34,736 bases of DNA from Pedococcus sp. 5OH_020 (lineage in GTDB: Bacteria; Actinomycetota; Actinomycetes; Actinomycetales; Dermatophilaceae): positions 1 through 34,736 of the forward strand of contig NZ_JAPYZV010000017.1 in assembly GCF_027812955.1 (NCBI RefSeq), given 5' to 3'. Below the pieces are notes generated by a model that had not been told where the DNA came from, made no database searches, and was given only the letters and a program-made list of their open reading frames with translations. Positions 17,465-26,417 of this stretch are shown here, piece after piece; within the stretch, counting starts at the first letter, position 1; each line of letters opens with the position of its first letter. The translations under genes and the position numbers were made by a program.

Positions 17465-17470
17465 CGTGTC

Positions 17471-18223
17471 ATGGCTCGTCAGCGCGTCCCCGAGGGTCCG
17501 GCACCCGAGCCGGCAGTCCAGAAGCTTCGGGTCCGCTACGCCAAGAGAGGCCGGCTGCGGTTCTCCTCGACGCGCGACTTCCAGCGTGCGCTCGAGCGTG
17601 CGCTGCGTCGTGCCGACGTGCCCATGGCGTTCTCCGCGGGCTTCCATCCGCACCCGAAGATCAGCTACGCCAACGCGGCGCCGACAGGTACGGCGAGCGA
17701 GGCGGAGTACTTCGAGATCTCGGTGACCGAGCGGGTGGACCCGGAGTCCGTGCGCGTCGCGCTCGACCAGGCGCTGCCCGACGGGCTCGACGTCCTGGAG
17801 GTCGTCGAGGCGGCCCCTGGTGCCCTCGCCGACCGGCTGCAGGGCAGCGACTGGGTCCTGGACTTCCGGGGAGTCCGGCCGGAGGAGCTTCGCAGGGCCG
17901 TCCAGGAGCTCCTGGCGCTGGAGAAGGCAGAGGTGACGCGCGTCTTCAAGACCGGGCCGAAGACCTTCGACGTGAGGTCCGCCGTCGTGTCGCTGGACGT
18001 GGAGCCGTCGCCACGGCCCGACTGTGCGATACTGCGGGTGGTCGTACGGCACACCACACCGGCCGTACGCCCCGACGACGTTCTGACCGCGCTGCGAGCA
18101 GCGACGGAGCTGGCACCGCCGACACCACCCCTGGTGACCCGGCTGGCGCAAGGCCCGCTGCATCCCGCAACCGCTGGGGTGGCTGATCCACTGGCTGCCG
18201 ACAAGGACGGCGACGGCGCCTGA
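17471..18223 (+). CDS. DUF2344 / TIGR03936 family protein, partner of the radical SAM gene
   Basis: The 250-residue protein begins with the family hallmark: KLRVRYAKRGRLRFSSTRDF, then ERALRRADVPMAFSAGFHPHPKISYANA, TGTASEAEYFEI and ALPDGLDVLE. These occupy residues 14-125. In many bacteria this domain is fused to the C-terminus of the TIGR03960 radical SAM protein or encoded next to it, and its function is unknown. Here the two are 2.6 kb apart because two minus-strand genes intervene. The C-terminal part (from residue 130) is a second alpha/beta region with a variable tail. It lies 168 bp upstream of the RNase E/G gene in the same direction. Confidence 0.88.
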   Translation: MARQRVPEGPAPEPAVQKLRVRYAKRGRLRFSSTRDFQRALERALRRADVPMAFSAGFHPHPKISYANAAPTGTASEAEYFEISVTERVDPESVRVALDQALPDGLDVLEVVEAAPGALADRLQGSDWVLDFRGVRPEELRRAVQELLALEKAEVTRVFKTGPKTFDVRSAVVSLDVEPSPRPDCAILRVVVRHTTPAVRPDDVLTALRAATELAPPTPPLVTRLAQGPLHPATAGVADPLAADKDGDGA

Positions 18224-18333
18224 CGCGGTGCCGCGCGACCTGCGCGAGCCTCGGCGGGCGTAGCCAACGACTTCCGCGTCGACGGCACCCCCGCCGCCGA
18301 CACGACGCGCAACCGCGTACCACGTGGCAAGCG

Positions 18334-18351
18334 GAGCGCCCCCGGGCGCTC
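18334..18351 (+). other. Hairpin in the 5' leader of the RNase E/G gene
   Basis: GAGCGCC (18334-18340) pairs with GGCGCTC (18345-18351) around a CCCG loop, 40 bp before the RNase start codon. It could be a terminator for the DUF2344 gene or a leader structure; RNase E genes elsewhere are autoregulated through their leaders. Confidence 0.4.
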
Positions 18352-18391
18352 GGTGTGGCCTTCGCCGCGTGGGTGACGGAAGGACGCCACG

Positions 18392-21300
18392 ATGGCCTCC
18401 ACGGAAGACCTCTTCACCACCCCGGGCGCTGCATCTGCCGACGCTCCGGCGCCTGCCGACAAGGCGACCACCCACCAGACGACCCCCGCCGACGAGGGGT
18501 CTGCTGCTCAGTTGGCACCCGCCGACCAGGGGTCTGCTGCTCAGCGGGCCGACGACTCCGCGCCCGCCCCCGCTCGTAAGCGTGCTCGTCGTGCCACCAA
18601 GAAGGCCTCGGCGCCGGCGGCAACCCCGGACGTCGCGCCGGCAGGGACGGAGACCGGCGCGGCGAGCGACCCGGCGCCGTCCGTTGCGGACATCGAAGCC
18701 CCGGTCGCCAAGAAGGCGGCGAAGAAGACCGCCGCCAAGAAGACCGCCGCCAAGAAGGCCCCCGCGAAGAAGGCCACTGCCAAGAAGGCCACTGCCAAGA
18801 AGGCGACGGGCACGAACGCCGCAGCCACGAAGAGGGCCGGTGAAGGAGTCGAGGGTCCCGGCGAGGTTTCCGACGTCTCCGGTGCCCTTTCGGAGCAGGT
18901 CCACGAGGCGGACAGCGATGCCGCGCTCGTGACGGACCTCCTGCGGGATGACGAGAAGGGCGTCACGGACACCGGCCGTGGCGCGCCACAGGCGCAGAGC
19001 CTCGCCGACGCCGACGACGAGGAAGCCACCGCCGACGACGACGCCGACGACGACACCACCGGCGACGACGACACCACCGACGACGAACCGGCGCAGGGCG
19101 ACATCCCCGCCGTGCCGAGCTTCGGGGTGCTCTTCCAGGCGCCCGACCCCGCGGCGGCCACACCGGTCCGCTCCCGCGCTCGCAAGACTGAGACCGTCCC
19201 TGACGAGGCAGGCGAGGAGCCGATCGCCACCGAGGAGAGCGGGCAGCCCAGCCGGCGGCCCCGCCGCGGTGGGCGTGGCCGTGCCTCCGCCGCCGAAGGG
19301 CCCGTGGAGCCGGTGAGCGACGCAGACATCCCAGAGTCAGCTGGCTCCCCCGCGTCCACCGAGGCTTCCGAGCCTGCCGAACCCGACGACGATGGGGACG
19401 CTGCCGAGGGCGGCCGCCGCCGACGTCGCCGTGGCGGCAAGGGCCGCGGCCGGGGACGCGGGGCGGGCGACGCCGAAGGCGACACGACCGCACAGGACAG
19501 CGAGCCCACGGCCGAGGGTGACGCCCAGGGCGTGGCGGCCGAGGCGGACGACGACCAGGACTCCGAGGGCGAGAGCCCGTCGAGCCGTCGTCGGCGCCGC
19601 CGGCGCCGCAGCGGCGCGTCGGGTGAGTCCGAGGACCCGCCCGGCACCGTCACTCGGGTGCGGGAGGCACGCCGCGAGCGCGACGAGCCCCAGAGCGTCA
19701 AGGGGTCCACCCGGCTCGAGGCCAAGAAGCAGCGCCGGCGGGAGGGCCGCGAGGCCGGGCGCCGCCGCACCATCATCACCGAGGCGGAGTTCCTGGCCCG
19801 GCGCGAGAGCGTCGAGCGCGTCATGGTGGTCCGCGAGCGCGAAGGCCGCACCCAGATCGGCGTCCTCGAGGACGACGTGCTGGTCGAGCACTACGTGTCC
19901 CGCGAGACCAACGCGTCCATGGCCGGAAACGTCTACCTGGGCCGGGTCCAGAACGTGCTGCCGTCGATGGAGGCGGCCTTCGTCGACATCGGCAAGGGCC
20001 GCAACGCCGTGCTGTATGCCGGTGAGGTCAACTGGGACGCCGCTGGGCTGGAGAACAACCAGCCCAAGCGGATCGAGAACGCCCTGAAGTCTGGCGACCC
20101 GGTGCTCGTCCAGGTGACGAAGGACCCCATCGGTCACAAGGGCGCTCGCCTGACCAGCCAGATCTCGCTGCCCGGACGCTACCTGGTGTACGTCCCCGAG
20201 GGCAGCATGACCGGCATCTCGCGCAAGCTGCCCGACACCGAGCGGGCTCGCCTCAAGAGCATCCTCAAGGAGGTGGTGCCGGACAGCGCGGGTGTCATCG
20301 TCCGCACGGCGGCCGAGGGCGCCAGCGAGGAGGAGCTGCGCGCCGATGTCGAGCGGCTCACTGCCACCTGGGAGAAGATCAAGGCCAAGGCGGAGTCGAA
20401 GGCGAAGGCCAAGGGCGGCGCACCGGTCCTGGTGCACGGCGAGCCGGACCTCACCGTGCGCGTCATTCGCGACGTCTTCAACGAGGACTTCACCTCCCTG
20501 GTCGTGGCCGGTGAGCACGCGTACGCGGAGGTGAGCGAGTACCTCGGCGACGTCGCGCCTGACCTTGCCGGCCGGCTGCAGAGGTGGACCGCGCCGGAGG
20601 ACCTGTTCACCCGCTACCGGGTGGACGAGCAGATCGCCAAGGCCATGGACCGCAAGGTCTGGCTACCTTCGGGTGGCTCGCTCGTCATCGACCGGACCGA
20701 GGCCATGACGGTCGTCGACGTCAACACGGGCAAGTTCGTCGGCTCTGGCGGCAACCTCGAGGAGACGGTCACCAAGAACAACATCGAGGCGGCCGAGGAG
20801 ATCGTCCGCCAGCTGCGGCTGCGGGACATCGGCGGCATCATCGTCATCGACTTCATCGACATGGTGCTGGAGAGCAACCGCGACCTCGTCGTACGCCGCC
20901 TGCTCGAGTGCCTGGGCCGCGACCGGACCAAGCATCAGGTGGCGGAGGTCACCTCCTTGGGCCTCGTCCAGATGACGCGGAAGCGCGTCGGGTCCGGCCT
21001 CATCGAGGTCTTCTCGGAGACGTGCGAGCACTGCGGGGGCCGGGGGATCATCGTCCATGCCGACCCCGTCGACAAGCCGTCCGGCGGGGACAGCCGCGAC
21101 CAGCGGGAGAACGCCGGCTCCGGTGGCAACGGTGCCGGGCAGGCGCAGCGCGGGAACCGTGGCCGCCGCGGCAGGTCCGCGACGGAGCCCGCCGCGAGCG
21201 TCTCGGAGCCTGCGCCGCCCGTGCACTCGGGACCGACGCCGGCGCAGATCGCGGCCGCGGCCCACGCAGCGGCCCTCAAGTCGGCCGCCGACCACCATGG

Positions 21301-21709
21301 CGAGCCCACTCACGAGCCCGCCGAGGAGCTCATCAACGAGCCGACTGCCGAGCTCACCGACGAGCACGCCGGGCCGCACGTCGACCGGCACGACGGCCCC
21401 CAGGTCGACCGGCAGGCCCGAGACGCTGAGAACCAGTCAGCGGACACGTCCGGGGATGGAGGCGAGCCGGCGGTGACCGGTTCGCAGGCTCCGGCGGTGG
21501 TGCCGACCGGTTCGCAGGCGCCTGCGCCTCTGGCGGCGCAGCCCCCCGCGGTCGCGCCTGTCCTGCAGCCCGTCGGCCTGGCCGCGACCGCGGTGGCACC
21601 GAGGCGGCGCAAGCGCGCCCGGGTCGTGGCTCCGGCTGGACCCCCGCGCGGGAGCGCCGGGGACCACAGCTCTGTCGCTGCCGCGGAGCCGTCCGGCGAG
21701 CAGGCCTGA
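18392..21709 (+). CDS. rne: Ribonuclease E/G
   Basis: This is the endoribonuclease that starts mRNA decay and matures rRNA. The 1105-residue protein has a long disordered N-terminus (1-460) with AKKTAAKK-type lysine repeats at about 110-145, an acidic DDDA/DDDT stretch near 205-230 and Arg-rich blocks (RRRRRR near 405). The catalytic part starts near 465. Its S1 domain contains GNVYLGRVQNVLPSMEAAFVD. The DNase-like domain has DVNTG with catalytic Asp776 and VIDFIDM with Asp820. The Zn-link CEHCGGRG holds Cys878 and Cys881. The C-terminal 200 residues are disordered and end in a basic RRRKRARV patch. ATG 18392 is preceded by GGAAGGA at 7 nt. Confidence 0.96.
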   Translation: MASTEDLFTTPGAASADAPAPADKATTHQTTPADEGSAAQLAPADQGSAAQRADDSAPAPARKRARRATKKASAPAATPDVAPAGTETGAASDPAPSVADIEAPVAKKAAKKTAAKKTAAKKAPAKKATAKKATAKKATGTNAAATKRAGEGVEGPGEVSDVSGALSEQVHEADSDAALVTDLLRDDEKGVTDTGRGAPQAQSLADADDEEATADDDADDDTTGDDDTTDDEPAQGDIPAVPSFGVLFQAPDPAAATPVRSRARKTETVPDEAGEEPIATEESGQPSRRPRRGGRGRASAAEGPVEPVSDADIPESAGSPASTEASEPAEPDDDGDAAEGGRRRRRRGGKGRGRGRGAGDAEGDTTAQDSEPTAEGDAQGVAAEADDDQDSEGESPSSRRRRRRRRSGASGESEDPPGTVTRVREARRERDEPQSVKGSTRLEAKKQRRREGREAGRRRTIITEAEFLARRESVERVMVVREREGRTQIGVLEDDVLVEHYVSRETNASMAGNVYLGRVQNVLPSMEAAFVDIGKGRNAVLYAGEVNWDAAGLENNQPKRIENALKSGDPVLVQVTKDPIGHKGARLTSQISLPGRYLVYVPEGSMTGISRKLPDTERARLKSILKEVVPDSAGVIVRTAAEGASEEELRADVERLTATWEKIKAKAESKAKAKGGAPVLVHGEPDLTVRVIRDVFNEDFTSLVVAGEHAYAEVSEYLGDVAPDLAGRLQRWTAPEDLFTRYRVDEQIAKAMDRKVWLPSGGSLVIDRTEAMTVVDVNTGKFVGSGGNLEETVTKNNIEAAEEIVRQLRLRDIGGIIVIDFIDMVLESNRDLVVRRLLECLGRDRTKHQVAEVTSLGLVQMTRKRVGSGLIEVFSETCEHCGGRGIIVHADPVDKPSGGDSRDQRENAGSGGNGAGQAQRGNRGRRGRSATEPAASVSEPAPPVHSGPTPAQIAAAAHAAALKSAADHHGEPTHEPAEELINEPTAELTDEHAGPHVDRHDGPQVDRQARDAENQSADTSGDGGEPAVTGSQAPAVVPTGSQAPAPLAAQPPAVAPVLQPVGLAATAVAPRRRKRARVVAPAGPPRGSAGDHSSVAAAEPSGEQA

Positions 21710-21759
21710 GCGGCGCGGCATACGGGCGCCGATCGTCCGTAGGCCGCCCGGCCACCGGT

Positions 21760-21789
21760 TTGGCCGCAGGACCCCGGGGCCGGTATCGT
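21760..21789 (+). promoter_or_regulatory. Candidate promoter for rplU-rpmA
   Basis: A -35-like TTGGCC (21760-21765) and a -10-like TATCGT (21784-21789) are separated by 18 bp, about 125 bp upstream of the rplU start, in the 210-bp gap after the RNase E/G gene. The leader would be long enough to hold a regulatory structure, but I recognise no known ribosomal leader. Confidence 0.45.
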
Positions 21790-21919
21790 GTCTCCTCGGT
21801 GCGCCCACCGTCCGGCGTCCGCCACCGAGTCACCCCCGCTGGGTCACTCGAACGCGGGTAGCTGCTGGCCGGTCCAGACAGAGAGCGCGTGCCTCCGAAA
21901 GTACGAAAGAGAGTTCCAC

Positions 21920-22228
21920 GTGTACGCGATTGTTCGCGCTGGTGGTCGCCAGGAGAAGGTCTCGGTCGGCGATGTCCTCATCATCGACAAGGTCAGTGCC
22001 CAGGCCGGTGACAGCATCGACCTGACGCCCCTGCTGGTCGTCGACGGCCCGACCGTGACGAGTGACGCCGACAAGCTCGCCGAGGTGTCCGTCAAGGCCG
22101 AGGTCGTGAAGCCCGCCAAGGGTCCCAAGATCACGATCATGAAGTACAAGAACAAGACCGGCTACCGCAAGCGTCAGGGCCACCGTCAGCACCTGACCCA
22201 GGTCAAGATCACCGCGATCGACGCCTGA
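21920..22228 (+). CDS. rplU: 50S ribosomal protein L21
   Basis: L21 binds 23S rRNA in the large subunit. The 102-residue product has [24 protein letters not shown] at the N-terminus and the C-terminal signature [19 protein letters not shown], which contacts rRNA. I chose GTG 21920 because it puts the conserved Tyr-Ala-Ile at position 2, and a GAAAGAGAG purine stretch lies about 6 nt upstream. An in-frame ATG 132 bp earlier would add residues outside the family. It is followed after 40 bp by rpmA, the standard pair. Confidence 0.97.
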   Translation: MYAIVRAGGRQEKVSVGDVLIIDKVSAQAGDSIDLTPLLVVDGPTVTSDADKLAEVSVKAEVVKPAKGPKITIMKYKNKTGYRKRQGHRQHLTQVKITAIDA

Positions 22229-22268
22229 GCCACACTCGCAGACTTCTCAGACATAGGCAGGTACTGAC

Positions 22269-22538
22269 ATGGCACACAAGAAGGGTGCGTCCTCGACCCG
22301 CAACGGTCGCGACTCGAACGCACAGTTCCTCGGCGTGAAGCGCTTCGGCGGCCAGCTCGTCAACGCGGGCGAGATCCTCGTCCGCCAGCGCGGCACGCAC
22401 TTCCACCCCGGTGACGGCGTCGGCCGTGGCGGTGACGACACGCTCTTCGCGCTCGTCGCCGGCAACGTGCAGTTCGGCACGAGGCGCCGCCGTCGCGTGG
22501 TCAACATCGTCCCGGTGGAGACCGCGGACGCCGGCTGA
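22269..22538 (+). CDS. rpmA: 50S ribosomal protein L27
   Basis: L27 reaches into the peptidyl-transferase centre with its flexible N-terminus. The 89-residue protein begins [20 protein letters not shown], so it has the mature-type start and no cleaved N-terminal extension of the Firmicutes kind. It continues with [28 protein letters not shown] and [14 protein letters not shown]. Length and sequence are standard. It is cotranscribed with rplU, and a strong GC hairpin 40 bp past the stop probably terminates the transcript before obgE. Confidence 0.97.
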   Translation: MAHKKGASSTRNGRDSNAQFLGVKRFGGQLVNAGEILVRQRGTHFHPGDGVGRGGDDTLFALVAGNVQFGTRRRRRVVNIVPVETADAG

Positions 22539-22578
22539 TCTTTCGGTATGCGCGCGGCCCGGCCACGCGCACACCCCC

Positions 22579-22613
22579 GGAGGGGGCGGGCCTGACACTG
22601 GCCCGCCCCCTCC
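22579..22613 (+). terminator. Strong terminator hairpin after rpmA
   Basis: A perfect 14-bp GC stem (22579-22592 with 22600-22613) and a 7-nt TGACACT loop lie between rpmA and obgE. There is no U-tract. A TAGACT -10 candidate for obgE follows at 22626-22631. Confidence 0.8.
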
Positions 22614-22625
22614 GCACGTCCCCAC

Positions 22626-22631
22626 CTAGAC
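22626..22631 (+). promoter_or_regulatory. Candidate -10 (TAGACT) for obgE
   Basis: TAGACT lies 37 bp before the obgE ATG and immediately after the rpmA terminator. No clear -35 is seen. Confidence 0.35.
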
Positions 22632-22668
22632 TCGGGGACGGGCGCCAGACCACAGAATCGAGAGTTCC

Positions 22669-24198
22669 ATGACCACGTTCGTCGACCGCGTCGTGCTGCA
22701 CGTCGCCGCGGGGGACGGGGGGCACGGGGTCGCCTCGGTGCGCCGCGAGAAGTTCAAGCCGCTCGGCGGCCCGGACGGTGGCAACGGGGGCCGTGGCGGC
22801 AACGTCATCGTACGGGTCGACCCGCAGGCCACCACGCTGCTCGACTACCACCACCACCCGCACCGGAAGGCGACCAACGGCAAGCCCGGTGCCGGGGACG
22901 AGCGCAACGGCGCAGACGGCACCGACCTTGTCCTGCCGGTGCCGCAGGGGACCGTCGTCAAGGACGCGTCCGGTGCGGTGCTCGCGGACCTGGTCCAGCC
23001 GGACGCCGAGTTCGTCGCCGCCCAGGGTGGTCGCGGCGGCCTGGGGAACAAGGCTCTGGCGTCCACTCGTCGCAAGGCTCCCGGCTTCGCGCTGCTCGGC
23101 GAGCCGGGGGACGTCCTCGACATCATCCTGGAGCTGAAGTCGCTCGCCGATGTCGCCCTGATCGGCTTCCCGTCGGCCGGCAAGTCCTCCCTGGTGTCCG
23201 TGCTCTCCGCGGCGAGGCCCAAGATCGCCGACTACCCCTTCACGACGCTGGTGCCGAACCTCGGTGTCGTCCAGGCCGGGGACGGCCGGTTCACCATCGC
23301 CGACGTACCGGGCCTGATCCCGGGGGCGAGCCAGGGTAAGGGCCTCGGGCTGGAGTTCCTCCGCCACGTCGAGCGGTGCTCCGTGCTGGTGCACGTCATC
23401 GACTGCGCGACGCTGGAGCCAGGACGCGACCCGCTCACGGACCTCGAGGTCATCGAGCAGGAGCTCGCGCAGTACGTCCCGGACGAGACGCTCGGCGGGC
23501 GTCCGCTCTCCGAGCGGACCCGCATCGTCGTCCTCAACAAGGCGGACGTGCCGGAGGCACGCGAGCTCGCGGATCTGGTGAGGCCAGACCTGGAGTCGCG
23601 CGGGATAGAGGTCTTCGTCGTCTCGGCAGTCGCGCACACCGGCCTGCGTGAGCTCACCTTCGCGATGGCGCGCCACGTCGCGCAGGCGCGGGCGGAGATC
23701 GAGGCGGCGACCGCCGTACCGCCGCGGCTCGTCATACGTCCGAAGGCGGTCGACGACACGGGGTTCCGTATCGTGCGAGAGGACACGACCGACGGCGAGG
23801 TCTTCCGCATCGAGGGTGAGCGTCCGACGCGCTGGGTCCGGCAGACGGACTTCTCCAACGACGAGGCGGTCGGCTACCTCGCCGACCGTCTCGGCAGGGC
23901 GGGGGTGGAGGAGGCGCTGTTCGCTGCCGGGGCCGTCGCGGGTGCGACCGTCCTCATCGGCCCCAAGGACAACGCCGTCGTCTTCGACTGGGAGCCGACC
24001 CTCGTCGCGGGTGCCGAGCTGCTCGGTGCCCGAGGCACCGACCTGCGCCTGGAGGAGGCCTCCCGGCCGACGCGGGACGACAAACGGGCCGACTACGCCG
24101 AGCGTCGAGCCGCCAAGAGCGCTGCCCGCGAGGAGCTGGCGGCCGAGCGCCGCGCCGGGCACTGGGCCACGGCGAAGGACGAGGACGCACAGACGTGA
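22669..24198 (+). CDS. obgE: GTPase ObgE/CgtA, ribosome assembly factor
   Basis: Obg is an essential GTPase that binds 50S precursors and links ribosome assembly to stress and growth state. The 509-residue protein has three parts. The glycine-rich Obg fold covers residues 1-158 ([23 protein letters not shown]). The GTPase domain has G1 GFPSAGKSS (from residue 166), the YPFTTL switch, G3 [11 protein letters not shown]4 NKAD (from residue 290) and [11 protein letters not shown]. The actinobacterial OCT domain has [20 protein letters not shown] and [17 protein letters not shown], followed by a charged tail. The stop overlaps the proB GTG by 4 bp, so obgE and proB are coupled. Confidence 0.97.
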   Translation: MTTFVDRVVLHVAAGDGGHGVASVRREKFKPLGGPDGGNGGRGGNVIVRVDPQATTLLDYHHHPHRKATNGKPGAGDERNGADGTDLVLPVPQGTVVKDASGAVLADLVQPDAEFVAAQGGRGGLGNKALASTRRKAPGFALLGEPGDVLDIILELKSLADVALIGFPSAGKSSLVSVLSAARPKIADYPFTTLVPNLGVVQAGDGRFTIADVPGLIPGASQGKGLGLEFLRHVERCSVLVHVIDCATLEPGRDPLTDLEVIEQELAQYVPDETLGGRPLSERTRIVVLNKADVPEARELADLVRPDLESRGIEVFVVSAVAHTGLRELTFAMARHVAQARAEIEAATAVPPRLVIRPKAVDDTGFRIVREDTTDGEVFRIEGERPTRWVRQTDFSNDEAVGYLADRLGRAGVEEALFAAGAVAGATVLIGPKDNAVVFDWEPTLVAGAELLGARGTDLRLEEASRPTRDDKRADYAERRAAKSAAREELAAERRAGHWATAKDEDAQT

Positions 24199-25319
24199 CC
24201 GCGGCCGAACGGCGGCGTGACGTGGCTGGCGCCAAGCGCCTCGTCGTCAAGGTCGGCTCGTCGTCGCTCACCCACGCTGGCGGCGGATCGCTGGATGAGG
24301 ACAGCCTGAAGGCCCTCGTCGACACGCTGGCAGCGCGGCGCCTGACCGGGCAGCAGGTCGTCCTGGTCTCCTCGGGCGCCATCGCGGCCGGGATCACGCC
24401 GCTTGGCCTGGCCCGCCGTCCCCAGGACCTGGCCACCCAGCAGGCGGCCGCCAGTGTCGGGCAGGGAGCACTCGTTGCTGCGTACCAGCGCGCCTTCGGG
24501 GCCCACGGGCTCACCGTCGGGCAGGTGCTGCTCACCGCCGACGACGTCACACGGCGGACGCACTACACCAATGCCAAGCGGACGCTCGACCGGCTGCTCG
24601 AGCTGGGCATCGTCCCCATCGTCAACGAGAACGACACCGTGGCCACCCAGGAGATCCGGTTCGGCGACAACGACCGGCTCGCGTCGCTCGTGGCCCATCT
24701 GGTCCATGCCGACGGCCTGCTGCTCCTGACCGACGTGGACGCCCTGTACGACGGGCCGCCGACGCGGCCGGGCGCACGACGGGTTCCCGTCGTCGTGGGC
24801 GGCGCCGGACTGGACGAGGTGACCATCGGCGGCACCGGGTCCTCGGTGGGCAGCGGCGGGATGGTGACCAAGGTGGAGGCAGCAGCGATCGCGAACGCGG
24901 CGGGGATCACGACGGTGCTGACGAGCGCGTCCCAGCTGGGTCAGGCCCTGGCAGGCGAGGACGTCGGCACGGTCTTCGTGCCCTCCGGCTCGCGGCGTAC
25001 CTCTCGCAAGCTGTGGCTGGCCCACGCGACCACCCCACGGGGCCGGCTCGTGCTCGACCCCGGTGCGGTCCGGGCTGTCACCGAACGCCGCACGTCGTTG
25101 CTGCCGGCGGGGATCACCGCCGTCGAGGGGACGTTCTCGGACGGCGACCCGGTAGACCTCACGGACCCCCAGGGACGGGTCGTCGGACGCGGCCTCGTGA
25201 ACTACGCCTCGGGCGATCTGCCGGCGATGCTGGGCCGCTCGACCCGCGCGCTGGCCAAAGAGCTGGGGCCGCAATACGAGCGGGAGGTCGTTCACCGCGA
25301 CGACCTCGTGCTCCTCTGA
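24195..25319 (+). CDS. proB: Glutamate 5-kinase
   Basis: ProB phosphorylates glutamate to gamma-glutamyl phosphate, the first step of proline synthesis, and is usually feedback-inhibited by proline. The 374-residue protein has the amino-acid kinase domain with [12 protein letters not shown] near residue 15, [44 protein letters not shown] and [14 protein letters not shown]-terminal PUA domain begins near residue 285 ([23 protein letters not shown]). GTG 24195 overlaps the obgE stop (GTGA). Its pathway partner proA lies 1.1 kb downstream, separated by pdxY on the other strand. Confidence 0.96.
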   Translation: MTAAERRRDVAGAKRLVVKVGSSSLTHAGGGSLDEDSLKALVDTLAARRLTGQQVVLVSSGAIAAGITPLGLARRPQDLATQQAAASVGQGALVAAYQRAFGAHGLTVGQVLLTADDVTRRTHYTNAKRTLDRLLELGIVPIVNENDTVATQEIRFGDNDRLASLVAHLVHADGLLLLTDVDALYDGPPTRPGARRVPVVVGGAGLDEVTIGGTGSSVGSGGMVTKVEAAAIANAAGITTVLTSASQLGQALAGEDVGTVFVPSGSRRTSRKLWLAHATTPRGRLVLDPGAVRAVTERRTSLLPAGITAVEGTFSDGDPVDLTDPQGRVVGRGLVNYASGDLPAMLGRSTRALAKELGPQYEREVVHRDDLVLL

Positions 25320-25352
25320 CCCCTCGCCGCTTTCCCGACCAGACTCACGTTC

Positions 25353-25391
25353 TTGTGCGTGTCGAGGTCTTCCAGGCCCGACACGCCACAA
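25353..25391. terminator. Bidirectional terminator-like hairpin between proB and pdxY
   Basis: The 12-nt arm at 25353-25364 pairs with 25379-25391 with a single bulged G, around a 14-nt loop. It lies in the 105-bp gap between convergent proB and pdxY. An AAAA run at 25390-25393 gives a short U-tract on the minus strand, but on the entry side. Confidence 0.55.
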
Positions 25392-25424
25392 AAGGGTGAG
25401 TCCGGTGGGGGGATGGGGTGGCGG

Positions 25425-26285
25425 TCAGCGGAGGGGTATGACGTCGAACTGCATGCGGGGGCTGGCGATCGCCTCCTGCGACTGCACCAGCTGCAGCTCG
25501 CGGCGGCCGGAGTCCAGGGTCGTCTGCAGGAGGTCGAAGACACTGCTGGCGGTGCGGGCCAGGGAGAGCGACGGGTCACCGGTCTCGAGCAGATGAGCAG
25601 TGAACAGCGCCGCGGTGACGTCGCCGGAGCCGTTGGCCTTCATCGGTAGTCGCGGCGTCTGCACCATCCACGCGCCGTCGTCGGTGACGGCCACCATCTC
25701 GATCGTTCCCTCCGGCGCGTCGGGCCGCTCCACGCTCGTCACCAGGACCTTCGACGGACCGAGCTGCCTGGCGAGCTCGACCGACTCGAGGGTCTGCTCG
25801 ACGGTTCTGGGCTCCGTGCCCGTGAGGTAGCCGAGCTCGAACTGGTTGGGCGTGATGAGATCGGCCGCAGGTACCACCCGCTCGCGCAGCAGGACGGGGA
25901 TGGCGGGGTGGACGAAGCAGCCGCTCTTGGCGTTGCCCATCACCGGGTCGCACGCGTAGATGGCGCCGGGGTTGGCTTCCTTCACACGCGCCACGGCGTC
26001 GAGGATGACATCGCCGATGTCCTCCCCGCCCTGGTAGCCGGAGAGCACGGCCTGGACGTCCTCGAACGCACCGCGCTCCTCGACGCCCTGGATCACGGCG
26101 CGGACGTCCTCGGCCGCAAGCAGCGGTCCCCGCCACTGGCCGTAGCCAGTGTGGTTCGAGAAGTGGACCGTATGGACCGGCCACACCTCGACGCCGAGGC
26201 GCTGCAGGGGGAAGACGGCGGCACTGTTGCCGACGTGGCCGTAGGCGACCGAGGACTGGATCGACAGGATGCTCACGTCGTGCAT
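25425..26285 (-). CDS. pdxY: Pyridoxal kinase PdxY
   Basis: The enzyme phosphorylates pyridoxal to PLP in the vitamin B6 salvage pathway. The 286-residue protein is ribokinase-like: [26 protein letters not shown] at the N-terminus, [17 protein letters not shown] (substrate loop), [40 protein letters not shown], and the catalytic anion-hole motif [10 protein letters not shown] with Asp. The usual motif is GTGD; Ser replaces Thr here, a conservative change. The start is ATG 26285. It is divergent from proA and separates proA from proB. PLP is the cofactor of the aminotransferase encoded at 16026-17393, but no link beyond proximity is shown. Confidence 0.93.
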   Translation of the reverse strand: MHDVSILSIQSSVAYGHVGNSAAVFPLQRLGVEVWPVHTVHFSNHTGYGQWRGPLLAAEDVRAVIQGVEERGAFEDVQAVLSGYQGGEDIGDVILDAVARVKEANPGAIYACDPVMGNAKSGCFVHPAIPVLLRERVVPAADLITPNQFELGYLTGTEPRTVEQTLESVELARQLGPSKVLVTSVERPDAPEGTIEMVAVTDDGAWMVQTPRLPMKANGSGDVTAALFTAHLLETGDPSLSLARTASSVFDLLQTTLDSGRRELQLVQSQEAIASPRMQFDVIPLR

Positions 26286-26322
26286 TCAACCAGCCGGGCA
26301 TGGGGCCGGCCCCAGGGAGCGG

Positions 26323-26374
26323 ACCGTCCGGGTGGAGTGCACCGTCCGGGTGGAGTGCACCGTCCGGGTGGCGG
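26323..26374 (+). repeat. 18-bp direct repeats upstream of proA
   Basis: Two perfect units (26323-26340 and 26341-26358; core ACCGTCCGGGTGGAGTGC) and a third that matches over its first 13 bp (26359-26374) lie in the divergent pdxY-proA gap. They end 31 bp before the proA -10 candidate, where operator sites could be. Confidence 0.85.
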
Positions 26375-26405
26375 AGCGACGTCCCGGCGCTGTGGCACCG
26401 CGGCA

Positions 26406-26411
26406 TACCCT
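26406..26411 (+). promoter_or_regulatory. Candidate -10 (TACCCT) of a leaderless proA transcript
   Basis: TACCCT is separated from the proA ATG by 6 nt, and no Shine-Dalgarno sequence fits, which suggests a leaderless message. Confidence 0.45.
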
Positions 26412-26417
26412 TGGACC

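Noticed and set aside
15277-17726. Plus-strand long frames (297 and 598 codons) across the aminotransferase region
   Set aside because: They are complements of the minus-strand aminotransferase and two-repeat protein, which have clear motifs.
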